From the NCBI GenBank assembly GCA_028819195.1, contig JAPPMF010000004.1:1-64000 (forward strand): a stretch of 64,000 nt of DNA. Reading direction: 5' to 3'. Each line of letters starts with the position of its first letter. Position 1 is the stretch's first letter. Below, one piece after another: positions 17,132-26,741 of the stretch. The position numbers were made by a program, and so were the translations under genes. The notes below the pieces were generated by a model, which had not been told where the DNA came from, did no database searches, and saw only the letters and a program-made list of their open reading frames with translations. The stretch is from Bin55 sp028819195 (lineage in GTDB: Bacteria; Pseudomonadota; Gammaproteobacteria; Pseudomonadales; Azotimanducaceae).

Positions 17132-19255
17132 TCAAGCGCGCTTTTCGAAAGACGTACCAGTTGCTAGCTGTTCTGCTAAGGGTAAAGTGACTATGATGGC
17201 AACCCCAGATGAGTCTTCAAGATTAATGGCTTCAACAGTTCCATTATGAGACTCAGCAATAACCCGAACGACATATAGACCTAACCCAAAGTGCATCTTA
17301 CTCGGAGTCGATCGCATACTCGTGAGTGAGTCAAACACCATCCTAGTGTCGTCAGGAAAGGTGGGACCACGGTTAGCGAAGATTAGTCTTACCTGTGATC
17401 GGCCTCGTTCAAGAAATACACTGATTGCACTATCTTTCCGATAAAAATCTATCGCGTTGTCGACTATTTTGTCCAGCATTTGTTCAATGTGAACATCAGA
17501 CGCATTGATGAATAACGGCTGTTCATCACTTTTGAATAAAAACTTGGTGTCTTTACGAGAACTATTAAGATGGGTAACATAGGATTTAACTAGTGCTTGT
17601 AGGTCTACTCTTGTTCTTTGTTCGTTTCTGAGTGAATCTTCTAGACTAGCGGCATCGCTTAGATTTTGAACAATAATCCCAATTCGAGTGATTCCTCGGC
17701 GCGCGCTTTCTAGGTATTTATTCCAATCTGCCGTATCTGTTGTTTGCTGTAGATTCTCTAACGACGTACTCACGGTATTTAAGGGATTATTGATCTCGTG
17801 TCGTAGAGTTCGTGGCATTCGTTGTAGAAAGGTTTGGTGTTGACTCAATCGTGTTAACATCCCATCTATTGAGCGCGCTAAATCACCAATTTCATCCCCA
17901 GCGTTTATTTCGGTATTGATTGAACTGGTCCGTAAACGACCATACTCATCAATTGCTTGAACCGTAGATCGGCGTAGTCGTTGAATTCGAAAAGCTAATC
18001 GGACTGCATACCCCAATAACACTGCAATGATAATCCCTAGCGTTAGCAACGAAACGAATAGTATTTGTTGAAAAGCATTCTGTTGGAACTGTAGGATTGA
18101 ATCGACGTTCTCTTCAACAACTGCGGCGCCGACCACTTCTTGGTGTCGAATAGGATGGGCAGCGACAATAAGTGGTTCGCCCATTAATGACATACTCTCT
18201 AATGCTCTCGGTTCACCCCGTAGTGCCGATTCAATCGCTTCGCGCTGAACGGCCGCGTTATCTTCTAGTTGCAAGTCACGAAAAGCTTGACCTATTGAGA
18301 AATTTTTGAATATTCGGTTTATCCAAGTACCACGATTCTGATTGTTTGCGAACGAGTTGGAGCTTTGAGATTGGGAACTAAATTCTCCGCGTATTCGCCC
18401 CAGTCGGTCGGCAATAATTATTCGCGTATTTGCATACCCTAAGCCTTCAATTAAACGAATAGTTTCTGCTGATCGTAGCATGAATAACTCGAACAATTCC
18501 TGTTCACTGTTAGGGGTAACATAAGTCCGTGTTACCACCTGTTCAACACCGTTCGTATCCACGTCGTGAAAAACCACACCTAGACTGTAGGGTTTTCCTA
18601 TGATTTTGAGTGGGATCACAACTTCTAGCACAAACCCACTATCGGTCTCGCGCATGAATCCACCAATCTCCGTATCAGGAGTACTTTGTCCGGTTTCTTC
18701 TATACCGAGTCGGTAGGAAGTGATTACTCCGGGCATCGTGAAGGTCAGCGCGAGTTGTTCAATAACGTTATCAACGTTTCTGAAATGTATCCGTACATGA
18801 TCCGACGTATCAAACTCAACCAAGCTTGGGTTTCTATAGATCAGTTCTGCATCATTGATCTCTAGGTAACAGTACAAAAATTCGATTCGTTCGCCGAGAG
18901 TCAAATTAATACCTCCATCTGCCTCGCCGAACGTTCGAGGAGATATCTTTGATGGTGATCCCCAATCCGAGATCTCACCGTCAAGCAATATAGTTCCTTC
19001 TATTGGGTGTGCAAGAATGAAATTACTTTCATCGATTGCTGCTGGTAGTTCACCAAGTAAATCTTCTCGGTTGTTAAACAACGTCGCAACACTACTAGCG
19101 ACCAATAACTGAGAATTTTTCTTGCTTTGAACTAATAGTTGCTCCATATTGAGCAATTGCAGGTAGGAAAGCCAGGGGACGACTAGCAGGATTAAGCCGA
19201 AGAGCAAGAGCTTCGTGCGTAGTTTGGGTCCCCGAAAACGGGAACGAACTTTCAT
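17132..19255 (-). CDS. Sensor histidine kinase, dedicated-sortase-system type (PdsS-like)
   Basis: About 707 residues from an ATG at 19255; a GTG at 19300 and an ATG at 19294 inside the regulator gene are alternatives. Order: N-terminal membrane helix (LLLFGLILLVVPWLSYL), a large periplasmic region of about 350 residues including a carbohydrate-binding-like part (HPIEGTILLDGEISDWG), a second membrane helix, HAMP-like linker, H box LRHEINNPLN (His near 486), N box DNAIDF and G2 FGLGLYV. Length, domain order and the paired regulator match the histidine kinase of the proteobacterial dedicated sortase system. No sortase or target protein lies in this window, so the signal and targets are unknown. 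It forms an operon with the regulator upstream (ten-base gap). Confidence 0.8.
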   Translation of the reverse strand: MKVRSRFRGPKLRTKLLLFGLILLVVPWLSYLQLLNMEQLLVQSKKNSQLLVASSVATLFNNREDLLGELPAAIDESNFILAHPIEGTILLDGEISDWGSPSKISPRTFGEADGGINLTLGERIEFLYCYLEINDAELIYRNPSLVEFDTSDHVRIHFRNVDNVIEQLALTFTMPGVITSYRLGIEETGQSTPDTEIGGFMRETDSGFVLEVVIPLKIIGKPYSLGVVFHDVDTNGVEQVVTRTYVTPNSEQELFELFMLRSAETIRLIEGLGYANTRIIIADRLGRIRGEFSSQSQSSNSFANNQNRGTWINRIFKNFSIGQAFRDLQLEDNAAVQREAIESALRGEPRALESMSLMGEPLIVAAHPIRHQEVVGAAVVEENVDSILQFQQNAFQQILFVSLLTLGIIIAVLLGYAVRLAFRIQRLRRSTVQAIDEYGRLRTSSINTEINAGDEIGDLARSIDGMLTRLSQHQTFLQRMPRTLRHEINNPLNTVSTSLENLQQTTDTADWNKYLESARRGITRIGIIVQNLSDAASLEDSLRNEQRTRVDLQALVKSYVTHLNSSRKDTKFLFKSDEQPLFINASDVHIEQMLDKIVDNAIDFYRKDSAISVFLERGRSQVRLIFANRGPTFPDDTRMVFDSLTSMRSTPSKMHFGLGLYVVRVIAESHNGTVEAINLEDSSGVAIIVTLPLAEQLATGTSFEKRA

Positions 19256-19265
19256 TACTGGTGTT

Positions 19266-19961
19266 CTATCTAGCCCAACGGTACCCAAACCCATACTCAC
19301 TTTTTATTGAGTCGAAATTTTGGTCAACTCGTTCAAATTTTTTGCGCATATTTCGAACATGAGTATTGATCGTATTAGTAGTCACGTTAGATTGATTTGT
19401 CTCCATTAGTTGTTCGTAACTGATACTGTGGCCTGGGTTAGAAACTAGGGCTTCTAACATTTTGAATTCAGATTGGGACAAGTTGATTCGATGTTCTTTC
19501 CACGAAACTAAGTGTGCTACTGTATCTAACTGTAACGCACCGATGATTTTTGGTTGGGTACGTTGTGTTTGATTCGTTGAAGCACGGGCGTGGTCAATCC
19601 GTAAAAGAGAAGCAATTCTTTCCGTCAAATAGTCTAGTGAGATAGGTTTTGGTAAATAGTCCCATGCACCTAAACGTAATCCCGAAATCTTATCAATCTC
19701 GTCGATTCTCTCGGTCAAGAAAATCACTGGTAGATTTGGAAAACGAGACAATAACTCGCGGCACAATTCGAAACCTGCATCCATTTCATCGCCGAGAATG
19801 ATGTCCAAAATTGCTAAATCTGGTAGTGTCTGTTGGAATCCTTGCAGCGCTGACTGGCGGTCGTGAAACGAAATCGCATCATAACCCTTATTTAGAATAG
19901 CATCGAGATAGTTGGCACGTTGATCTGGATCATCCTCAACGACTGCAATTAACTTAACCAT
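19266..19961 (-). CDS. OmpR-family response regulator (PdsR-like)
   Basis: 231 residues: a receiver domain with acidic pocket E9/D10/D11, phosphoacceptor D53 in LAILDIILGDE and the YLPKP lysine, then a winged-helix DNA-binding domain with the TNTINTHVRNMRKK recognition region and a YGFGYRW hairpin. Transcription regulator controlled by the kinase encoded immediately downstream. Sequence and pairing fit the regulator of the proteobacterial dedicated sortase system. ATG start at 19961; no obvious binding-site repeats in the 125 bases before the divergent transporter gene. Confidence 0.85.
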   Translation of the reverse strand: MVKLIAVVEDDPDQRANYLDAILNKGYDAISFHDRQSALQGFQQTLPDLAILDIILGDEMDAGFELCRELLSRFPNLPVIFLTERIDEIDKISGLRLGAWDYLPKPISLDYLTERIASLLRIDHARASTNQTQRTQPKIIGALQLDTVAHLVSWKEHRINLSQSEFKMLEALVSNPGHSISYEQLMETNQSNVTTNTINTHVRNMRKKFERVDQNFDSIKSEYGFGYRWAR

Positions 19962-20086
19962 GATTAATTTGGAATTCCTTGGTTGGTTTGCTTGTTAATG
20001 ATAACACGTTCTATGGTTGTAAAATGACGACTAATTCAAGTTAAATTCTGCCTAAAACTTCAATACAAATCTAAATTGAGACCGTC

Positions 20087-21325
20087 TTGCAAGCAATCAT
20101 AGGTATTTTTGTCGTACTTGGTTTAGCATGGGCGTTAAGCGAACACCGCCGTGAGGTTCGTTGGCTCCCTATCTTAGTCATTCTTGGTATCCAACTTGTT
20201 ATAGCTGCGACGCTTATTCGTGTTCCTTTTATCGCACAACACCTCAATCATTTAAACGTAGTTGTAAACGCTATTTCTAGCGCTACAAGCGAAGGGACTA
20301 GTTTTGTGTTTGATTACCTGGGAGGAGGGCAGCTACCTTTCGAACTGACGTCCGAATCTCCCCCGTACATTTTTGCCACTCAATTACTACCACAAATTTT
20401 AGTTTTTGCAGTCTTAGTTGCAATTTTGTGGTATTGGCGTGTTTTGCCAACGTTGATAAAAGGGGTTGCTTGGATATTGCAACGAACGGTCAGAATAGGT
20501 GGCGCGGTCTCAGTTGCTGCAGCCGCAAGTTTCTTTGTTGGCATGGTCGAGTCTCCTATGATGATTCGCGGTTATCTGAAGTCAATAACTCGATCAGAAT
20601 TTTTTGTTGTCATTACATGCGGAATGTCAACTGTTGCTGGGAGTATGATGGTTCTGTATGTTTTGGTCCTAGGTGATGTCGTTGACTCGTCCTTAGGTCA
20701 TATCGTTTCGGCTTCAATACTGAATATTTTTGGTTCGATCTTGATCGCAAGTGTGATGGTTCCAGACGATCGTATCACGACGGCTGGAGAAGTTGAAGAT
20801 GTCTACAAATACAACAGTTTTTTTGACGCATTAACCCGAGGTGCAACTGATGGGACGAAGGTTGTGATCAATATTATTGCGATGTTGATCGTGTTCATTA
20901 GTTTGGTTGCATTGATCAATCAAGTCTTGGGTTTAATCTCGATTGGTGGTGAACCATTAACTCTACAACGAATTACTGCAATAGTATTTCAACCTTTTAC
21001 GTGGTGTATGGGGATACCATGGAGTGATGCAAACTCAGCGGGGAATTTGATGGCGACAAAGCTAGTGATTAATGAACTGGTCGCGTATGAGCAGTTGGGA
21101 CGAACGGGTGGCGAGTTGACTACGCGTTCTAATTTAATCCTAACTTATGCAATTTGTGGGTTTACCAATGTCGGCTCCGTAGGAATATTAATCGGTGGTA
21201 TAAGTTCTTTAGCGCCGGAACGAAGAAAGGACTTGTTGTCGCTTGCACCCCGTACCTTGATTTCAGGTACGCTTGTAGCTATGCTTACTGGTTCAATCGT
21301 GGGTGTAGTTTCAATCGTCGGCTAA
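20087..21325 (+). CDS. Concentrative nucleoside transporter (CNT/NupC family)
   Basis: 412 residues with about ten membrane segments. Family hallmarks are FVGMVESPMMIRGYL, the CGMSTVAGSMM stretch and KLVINELVAYEQL, followed by FTNVGSVGILIGG. Members take up nucleosides driven by sodium or protons. The start is TTG at 20087; no upstream ATG exists in frame and a GAGA element precedes it weakly. Divergent from the two-component operon and followed convergently by an orphan ExbD gene; no nucleoside catabolic gene is adjacent. Confidence 0.9.
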   Translation: MQAIIGIFVVLGLAWALSEHRREVRWLPILVILGIQLVIAATLIRVPFIAQHLNHLNVVVNAISSATSEGTSFVFDYLGGGQLPFELTSESPPYIFATQLLPQILVFAVLVAILWYWRVLPTLIKGVAWILQRTVRIGGAVSVAAAASFFVGMVESPMMIRGYLKSITRSEFFVVITCGMSTVAGSMMVLYVLVLGDVVDSSLGHIVSASILNIFGSILIASVMVPDDRITTAGEVEDVYKYNSFFDALTRGATDGTKVVINIIAMLIVFISLVALINQVLGLISIGGEPLTLQRITAIVFQPFTWCMGIPWSDANSAGNLMATKLVINELVAYEQLGRTGGELTTRSNLILTYAICGFTNVGSVGILIGGISSLAPERRKDLLSLAPRTLISGTLVAMLTGSIVGVVSIVG

Positions 21326-21375
21326 AGAATAACCAACCGTTGCTGTCTCCAATTGTACCCCTTAGAGGAAGTACA

Positions 21376-21780
21376 TTAAGGAGTGGCAATTTGAACGTTT
21401 TGGACCCCCGCGAGCTTAGCCGCATCCCACACTTTTACAAAAGCTTCAGTTGAAGACTTATCGTGTGCATTAATGATTACCGGTGCTTCCGGGTTTTCGG
21501 CTGCTAATCTCTCAATATTTGCACGAACTGAAGCGATATCTACATCGCGGAATCCGATTCGAATCGTATCGTGATTGGAAATCTTGATCACGATTGATTT
21601 CTTATCGGGATCTTGGGTCTTAGGTTTGTCGTTGTCGGGAGGATTGACATCTAATCCAATTTCTTTAACGAAAGTCGCCGTGACGATAAAGAAAATCAGC
21701 ATGATAAATACCACGTCGAGCATAGGGGTTAAATTGATCTTTTGATCTTCTTCTTGTCTTCCGCGTAATCGATTTCGCAC
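21376..21780 (-). CDS. ExbD/TolR-family energy-transducing membrane protein
   Basis: 134 residues with one N-terminal membrane helix. The motif NLTPMLDVVFIMLIFFIV contains the essential aspartate that carries protons in ExbD/TolR, and the periplasmic domain is of normal size. Such proteins work with an ExbB/TolQ partner and a TonB-like protein. Neither partner is in the window, so this is an orphan copy. The start is GTG at 21780, with AGAG just upstream. Confidence 0.88.
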   Translation of the reverse strand: MRNRLRGRQEEDQKINLTPMLDVVFIMLIFFIVTATFVKEIGLDVNPPDNDKPKTQDPDKKSIVIKISNHDTIRIGFRDVDIASVRANIERLAAENPEAPVIINAHDKSSTEAFVKVWDAAKLAGVQNVQIATP

Positions 21781-22257
21781 TTTTTTCTCTTGTTAGTCCG
21801 TTTTGGTCCTCGATCTGCAAGTATGAATCAATTTGGAAACCCACTTTGCAGAAAGCAAATTTTACTGATTGCAAGAACGAATATTTCTCGCGGTCAAAAT
21901 TATAACTTTATTTGACATCGAAACTGTATAACCGCTTCTCGGGTTGGCTTGCTGAAAACCGTGGAACATCCTTATACAACTGAGTTGAACTAATCGGAAG
22001 AAATGGATTTTTTTGTTAAAAAAGTCTATGCCGATTGGCTGGATTATGCGACATATGGCAACTTACTAGGGTAATTTGCTAACACGATTCTATCGATTTT
22101 ATACACAATCCATTATCAAATCTTCATATTTGAGGAATTGAGGCCAATATTGTGCGTTATCCAAAATATCCCGACATTACCGATAGTTTTGATACTTTTT
22201 GTTCATATCAGCTAGTGACTACTCGCAACAATACACCGGTTCTCTACGCTTCAAGAG
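21781..22257. other. Intergenic region between exbD-like gene and hemF
   Basis: 477 bases without a supported gene. A 23-codon plus-strand frame (22003-22074, MDFFVKKVYADWLDY...) follows GGAAG and could be a small peptide or the broken start of a gene, but it has no recognisable relative. No tRNA, repeat or terminator hairpin seen. Confidence 0.4.
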
Positions 22258-23190
22258 TCACTTATCCACCAAGTTATCCACATTCGATATCCAATTCACG
22301 TTTGGTTTGAAATATTTCAAAGATTTTGACATTTCTGAATCTTCCGAGGGTTTATGTCCATAAACCCACCGAGCTCGTGGAGGTAATGATGCTAGCACGG
22401 ATTCAATCCTTCTACCACTTTGGATGCCATACTTTGTTCCCCGATCGATTGCCAGGTTAAATTCAGCGTATCGGCCTCGCCGAATTAACATCCACTCCTC
22501 CTCTTCTGATGTCCAAGTGATGCCTTTACGACGATTCACAATTGTCTCGTATGCCGAGATAAAGTGGTTTCCGACCGAGGCACATAGATTTTTGCATTGG
22601 TCGAAAGATTTCGAAGTAAGATCGTCAAAAAATAAACCGCCGATCCCGCGGGACTCTTGTCGATGTGGAAGGTAAAAGTAATCATCGCAATTACGTTTGA
22701 ATACGTTATACTGAGAGGTAGACCAACAAGCGTCTTGAGCGTGTTGATGCCATAATCTTGCATCGTCTTCATAAACAATATGAGGAGTAAGGTCAAATCC
22801 TCCGCCGAAGTGCCACACTGATGTTGTTTCATGAACTACAAAAAACCGTAAATTCATGTGAGTAGTTGGTACGTGGGGATTTCGTGGATGCACGATAACC
22901 GAGATCGCTGTTGCTGCGAATGGTTGGTTAGCGAGGTGAGGACGACTCAACGTTGCGGCTTGGGGTAATTTTTCACCTTTAGCGTTGGTAAATAGCACTG
23001 CCGCTTTTTCGAAGACTTTACCTTCGGCAAGAGTACATGGATGCGAGAATCCACGGACCGAATCGTGAAAGTGCTCGTGAGTAAATTTTGTCGATGGCTC
23101 AAGTGCTTCTAGCCTACCAGCAATCAGTGCTTGTAATGATTCGAAAAGTTCGCTTACAATTTGAACTTTTGAAGTAGAGGATGCAGACAT
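22258..23190 (-). CDS. hemF: Oxygen-dependent coproporphyrinogen III oxidase
   Basis: Oxidatively decarboxylates coproporphyrinogen III to protoporphyrinogen IX in haem synthesis, in the cytoplasm, using oxygen. 310 residues, close to the usual length. Family signatures are THMNLRFFVV, WHFGGGFDLTP, the GRYAEFNLAIDRGTKYGI stretch and LPPRARWVYGHKP near the C-terminus. ATG start at 23190. It stands alone between two intergenic stretches, with a tRNA-Gly gene upstream on the same strand. Confidence 0.97.
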   Translation of the reverse strand: MSASSTSKVQIVSELFESLQALIAGRLEALEPSTKFTHEHFHDSVRGFSHPCTLAEGKVFEKAAVLFTNAKGEKLPQAATLSRPHLANQPFAATAISVIVHPRNPHVPTTHMNLRFFVVHETTSVWHFGGGFDLTPHIVYEDDARLWHQHAQDACWSTSQYNVFKRNCDDYFYLPHRQESRGIGGLFFDDLTSKSFDQCKNLCASVGNHFISAYETIVNRRKGITWTSEEEEWMLIRRGRYAEFNLAIDRGTKYGIQSGRRIESVLASLPPRARWVYGHKPSEDSEMSKSLKYFKPNVNWISNVDNLVDK

Positions 23191-23331
23191 GAGATTTGAA
23201 GGGGTATATTTTTGTAAATTATACGTTTAACTTAATGTTCTAATAGATTACTTTAAGTTCCATCGTCAATTGAATTGAATTAATGAATACCAATAAACAA
23301 AGAGTGGGAGAAACTAAAAAAAGTGGAGAAT

Positions 23332-23406
23332 TGGAGCGGGAAACGGGATTTGAACCCGCGACCCCAACCTTGGCAAGGTTGCGCTCTACCACTGAGCTAT
23401 TCCCGC
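23332..23406 (-). tRNA. tRNA-Gly (GCC)
   Basis: Reads on the minus strand as a full cloverleaf: acceptor GCGGGAA pairs with TTCCCGC, the anticodon stem CAACC/GGTTG encloses TTGCCAA with anticodon GCC, and the T arm holds GGTTCAAATCC. CCA is encoded. 75 bases. Confidence 0.97.
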
Positions 23407-23549
23407 TCTTTAAGGAATTTAGCCTCTACATTTTAGAAATTTTGCACATGACCTCGAAGCTCAAACTGCACTTTTTGTTTCCAGTGAAGAAATTGATCAT
23501 ACAGTTCGTGTCTTCACCCAAATCGGTACTGATTCGGTTACAGTGTCCC

Positions 23550-23583
23550 TTGGTACCGTCGACGAATTGGTACCGTCGACGAA
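23550..23583. repeat. Tandem direct repeat, 2 x 17 bases
   Basis: TTGGTACCGTCGACGAA occurs twice back to back. Each copy holds the palindromes GGTACC and GTCGAC. It lies between tRNA-Gly and the SulP gene, just before that gene's GTG start, so it could be a regulator site or a simple duplication. Confidence 0.8.
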
Positions 23584-23595
23584 TGAATACACCTT

Positions 23596-25824
23596 GTGAA
23601 TACGAAGAAGTTACTACTAAAGAAATTATGGATATGTCAATCAGAATACTGTGTAAATAAAGTTTACGACGTGAAAGAAAAACTACGTTCTCTCAAAATT
23701 GGGTCCGGGGTATCGATTGGTCTTCTTCGCGGTAGTACTATAGCGATATCGTTATTAGCACTAGCCAATATTGTTTTTATTGACGGTCTTGCACCGTATG
23801 TATTGAGCGGCGCTGGAATGTTCCTAATTGGAACAGCGATTCTGTGTCTTGTAACGGCCTTATTCAGCAAATTTCCAGCACCCGTGGTGACCTCACCAAT
23901 GCCCGTTGTGCTTGCGATGGTCGTTGTTGCTGAGTCTATCAATTTACAAGGTCAAGCACTGTTTCATACTTTTATTCTCACGATTGCTAGTTGTGCGGTT
24001 TTCACGGGCGTAATGTTTTGGCTATTAGGAAACTTAAAAGTAGCGGATTACTTTCGTTACATACCATTCTCTTTATCGGCGGCAGCCTTAGCTGGTTCGG
24101 GGTTAATCCTACTGTTCTTTGCACTGCGATTAGCCGGTTTATCGTGGGAATTCGATTCACTTCCACGTTTGTTTGAACCAGCCATTTTTTTGAAATGGTT
24201 TCTGAGTGTACTATTTGGTGTAGTCCTACTGTATCTGACAAATCGATGGAAGAATGTGTGGATCATACCACTGATGTTTGTATCGTTCGCTGTGTGTTGT
24301 CATGCGATATTTTGGATCTTGGATTTCTCCAACGAACATGTTGTTAGGGATTCATTATTTCTGGATCTAGACTCAACTGGAACCCTATACACACCATACT
24401 TTTTGGAAGATTTACGCGACGTCGAATGGACGCACGTATTTGCTCAATCATTTAATGTGGTCGCACTGTTTGTCGTTTTATTAATTCTTACAGTCGTAAG
24501 TTTGTCACAGTTAGAGTTAGGTGCACGATTAGATTTCGATTGGAATCGCGAGTTTAAGGTACATGGTTTAGCGAACTTTCTATCTGGTTTAGGGGGCGGT
24601 ATTCCGGGTGGTGTTATAGCAGCAGTATCGCTACCGAATATACGATTACGCGCCAACACGCCGATTACCAGTATTACGATTGCGGTGATCTTAGTGTTCT
24701 TTGCTGGTTTCGGAACAAAACTTGTCGGACTCATTCCTATCCCAGCGATAAGTGGATTTTTGCTTTCCATCGCATATCCGTTAATTCATGAATGGCTTAT
24801 CAACAGTAGAAAAAAACTCTCGAAAATTGAATACGGAATTCTGGTACTCATCTGTCTGATGATTGTATTTTGGGGCTTTCTACAAGCAATAATATTGGGT
24901 TTGATAATCAGTCTCACCCTACTGATAATTCGCGTGAGTCGAGTTGGTATCATTCAATCTCGCACCACTCTTAAAGATACACGTAGTCATACATTTCGAT
25001 CGATACCTGAAGGTGAGTTATACAACGCTTATGGTGAACAAGTCTGCATCTATCGTTTGCAAGGTTATTTACTATTCGGCAATACCCATTCCTTAGTCAG
25101 TGAAATCCGAAATCATACCGCAGAAACACCCGGACCAGTATGTTTTGTCATCGATTTAACTGAAGTTCAAGGTGTCGATCTTTCGGCCTCCGATAGTTTG
25201 CGAAAGCTATGCCAGTTCATGCATCGCCAAGGTGTGCCAATCATCTTTAGTGCTGCATCATTGCGATTCAAGGAAGAGATCGCGCAAGACTACATCAACC
25301 TTCGTGAAGCTCCGGTCGAATGGTACGATTCCGAAGATCTTGCTCTGGAGCGTAGCGAGGAGTTATTACTCCGTTGGTACAACGAGCAAGTAGAGGTTAA
25401 TCCAGATTTGAAAGTTGCGTTGTTCGACAAATCCTATCGTCGTTTAGAACACTTCTTTGACCAACACGTTGAGATTGACCTATTGATCGAGGATTTAGGT
25501 GTACAGTGTAAAGTGATTGACTACCCAGATCAAGGCTATATTGTCAGTAAAGATGAGTTGCAGCCAGGGATGCAAATCTTAATTTCGGGAAAGGCAAATG
25601 CAACCGACACTGTTGGAAATATTGTTCAACAATGTGGACGAGGAACAATTTTTGAACATAAGAGTGCTATCGAAAAACAGGTTGCAACTCAATCATGGAT
25701 TGCTGACGGACCTTGTCGCACTGTTTTGGTTACTCCTGACAACTTAAGGACCCTTGAAGCAGATCGAAGTAAAGTCGCTACCCGTTTTTTTCGGTATGTC
25801 ATGCAATACTTGGACGTTTCCTAA
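23596..25824 (+). CDS. SulP-family anion transporter with STAS and C-terminal cNMP-binding-like domain
   Basis: 742 residues from a GTG at 23596; a second GTG at 23671 would remove 25 odd N-terminal residues and is equally possible since neither has a ribosome binding site. About 12 membrane segments fill residues 40-450, with the SulP stretch FLSGLGGGIPGGVIAAVSLPNIRLRA split into a glycine-rich loop and following helix. A STAS domain follows (VCFVIDLTEVQGVDLSAS), then about 150 residues resembling a degenerate cyclic-nucleotide-binding fold. Members carry sulfate, bicarbonate or dicarboxylates. Substrate here unknown; the C-terminal domain suggests ligand gating, an inference. Confidence 0.82.
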   Translation: MNTKKLLLKKLWICQSEYCVNKVYDVKEKLRSLKIGSGVSIGLLRGSTIAISLLALANIVFIDGLAPYVLSGAGMFLIGTAILCLVTALFSKFPAPVVTSPMPVVLAMVVVAESINLQGQALFHTFILTIASCAVFTGVMFWLLGNLKVADYFRYIPFSLSAAALAGSGLILLFFALRLAGLSWEFDSLPRLFEPAIFLKWFLSVLFGVVLLYLTNRWKNVWIIPLMFVSFAVCCHAIFWILDFSNEHVVRDSLFLDLDSTGTLYTPYFLEDLRDVEWTHVFAQSFNVVALFVVLLILTVVSLSQLELGARLDFDWNREFKVHGLANFLSGLGGGIPGGVIAAVSLPNIRLRANTPITSITIAVILVFFAGFGTKLVGLIPIPAISGFLLSIAYPLIHEWLINSRKKLSKIEYGILVLICLMIVFWGFLQAIILGLIISLTLLIIRVSRVGIIQSRTTLKDTRSHTFRSIPEGELYNAYGEQVCIYRLQGYLLFGNTHSLVSEIRNHTAETPGPVCFVIDLTEVQGVDLSASDSLRKLCQFMHRQGVPIIFSAASLRFKEEIAQDYINLREAPVEWYDSEDLALERSEELLLRWYNEQVEVNPDLKVALFDKSYRRLEHFFDQHVEIDLLIEDLGVQCKVIDYPDQGYIVSKDELQPGMQILISGKANATDTVGNIVQQCGRGTIFEHKSAIEKQVATQSWIADGPCRTVLVTPDNLRTLEADRSKVATRFFRYVMQYLDVS

Positions 25825-26010
25825 CGGTAGTTATTTTCTCTTTACGACTCGATCACCAACAGACTGAGGTAGATACATTTTTTAGTAAAGGAATTTCCAG
25901 AATATTTCGTATTATGGTAAGTAGATGTAGCGTGTACTAGTGAATTGAAGCTCACTCAAGTTTTTACCTTTCCTCGGTATTGCTAGTTCACAATATAATC
26001 TACGCAGTAT

Positions 26011-26712
26011 ATGAAAACAATCATTACGGTTAACGACCTTTGCCGCAACTTTGAGATCGGGGATAACTTGGTGCGCGCACTGGATGAAGTTGACCTCTCT
26101 ATTTCCGAAGGTGAATTTATCGCGGTGATGGGTCCTTCGGGTAGTGGTAAATCGACATTGATGAACATCCTTGGGTGTCTCGATACCCCCACTAGTGGAA
26201 GTTATGAACTTCTCAATCACCATGTGTCGGATATGGACGATGACTCGCTGTCAGAAATTCGAAACCAATACATAGGTTTTGTATTCCAAAGCTTTCATTT
26301 ACTACCGCGATTAACTGCCTTAGACAACGTTTTGCTACCATTACGTTACGGGAAAGCTTCGGTTCGCTCAGAAACTATTGAACGTGCTCACTTCCTCATG
26401 GAGGAGTTGGGGTTAAAAGATCGTATGCGACACAATCCCAATCAGTTGTCTGGCGGTCAACGGCAACGAGTTGCGATTGCCCGCGCATTGGTAACTAATC
26501 CGTCCTTACTACTTGCTGATGAGCCGACGGGTAATCTTGACTCAAAGACCTCTGAAGGTATTTTGGCTTTATTCGATAAACTCAATGAAAACAATCAAAC
26601 TATTTTGATTGTGACTCATGAGGATGAAGTCGCGAGTCATGCCGGTAAGGTTATTCACATGCGAGATGGTAAAATTGAAACTGAAGATCACCGCGCAATC
26701 GCTGCTGGGTGA
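26011..26712 (+). CDS. ABC transporter ATPase, MacB/LolD type
   Basis: 233 residues with Walker A GPSGSGKST, Q loop FVFQSFHLLPRLT, signature LSGGQRQRVAIARAL, Walker B LLLADEPTGNLDS and the switch histidine in IVTHE. This is the LolD/MacB subclass that powers periplasmic or outer-membrane-directed export without substrate passing the inner membrane. A TATAAT lies at 25994-25999, only 11 bases before the ATG, so the message may be almost leaderless. First gene of a five-gene operon with three adaptor proteins and a MacB-like permease. Confidence 0.93.
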   Translation: MKTIITVNDLCRNFEIGDNLVRALDEVDLSISEGEFIAVMGPSGSGKSTLMNILGCLDTPTSGSYELLNHHVSDMDDDSLSEIRNQYIGFVFQSFHLLPRLTALDNVLLPLRYGKASVRSETIERAHFLMEELGLKDRMRHNPNQLSGGQRQRVAIARALVTNPSLLLADEPTGNLDSKTSEGILALFDKLNENNQTILIVTHEDEVASHAGKVIHMRDGKIETEDHRAIAAG

Positions 26713-26741
26713 GATTGCAACAAGTGAGAGGATATCACGAA

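Noticed and set aside
23283..23660. 125-codon plus-strand frame between hemF and the SulP gene
   Set aside because: It runs antisense through the tRNA-Gly gene; its GFEPATPTLARL-type peptide is the well-known translation artefact of a tRNA.
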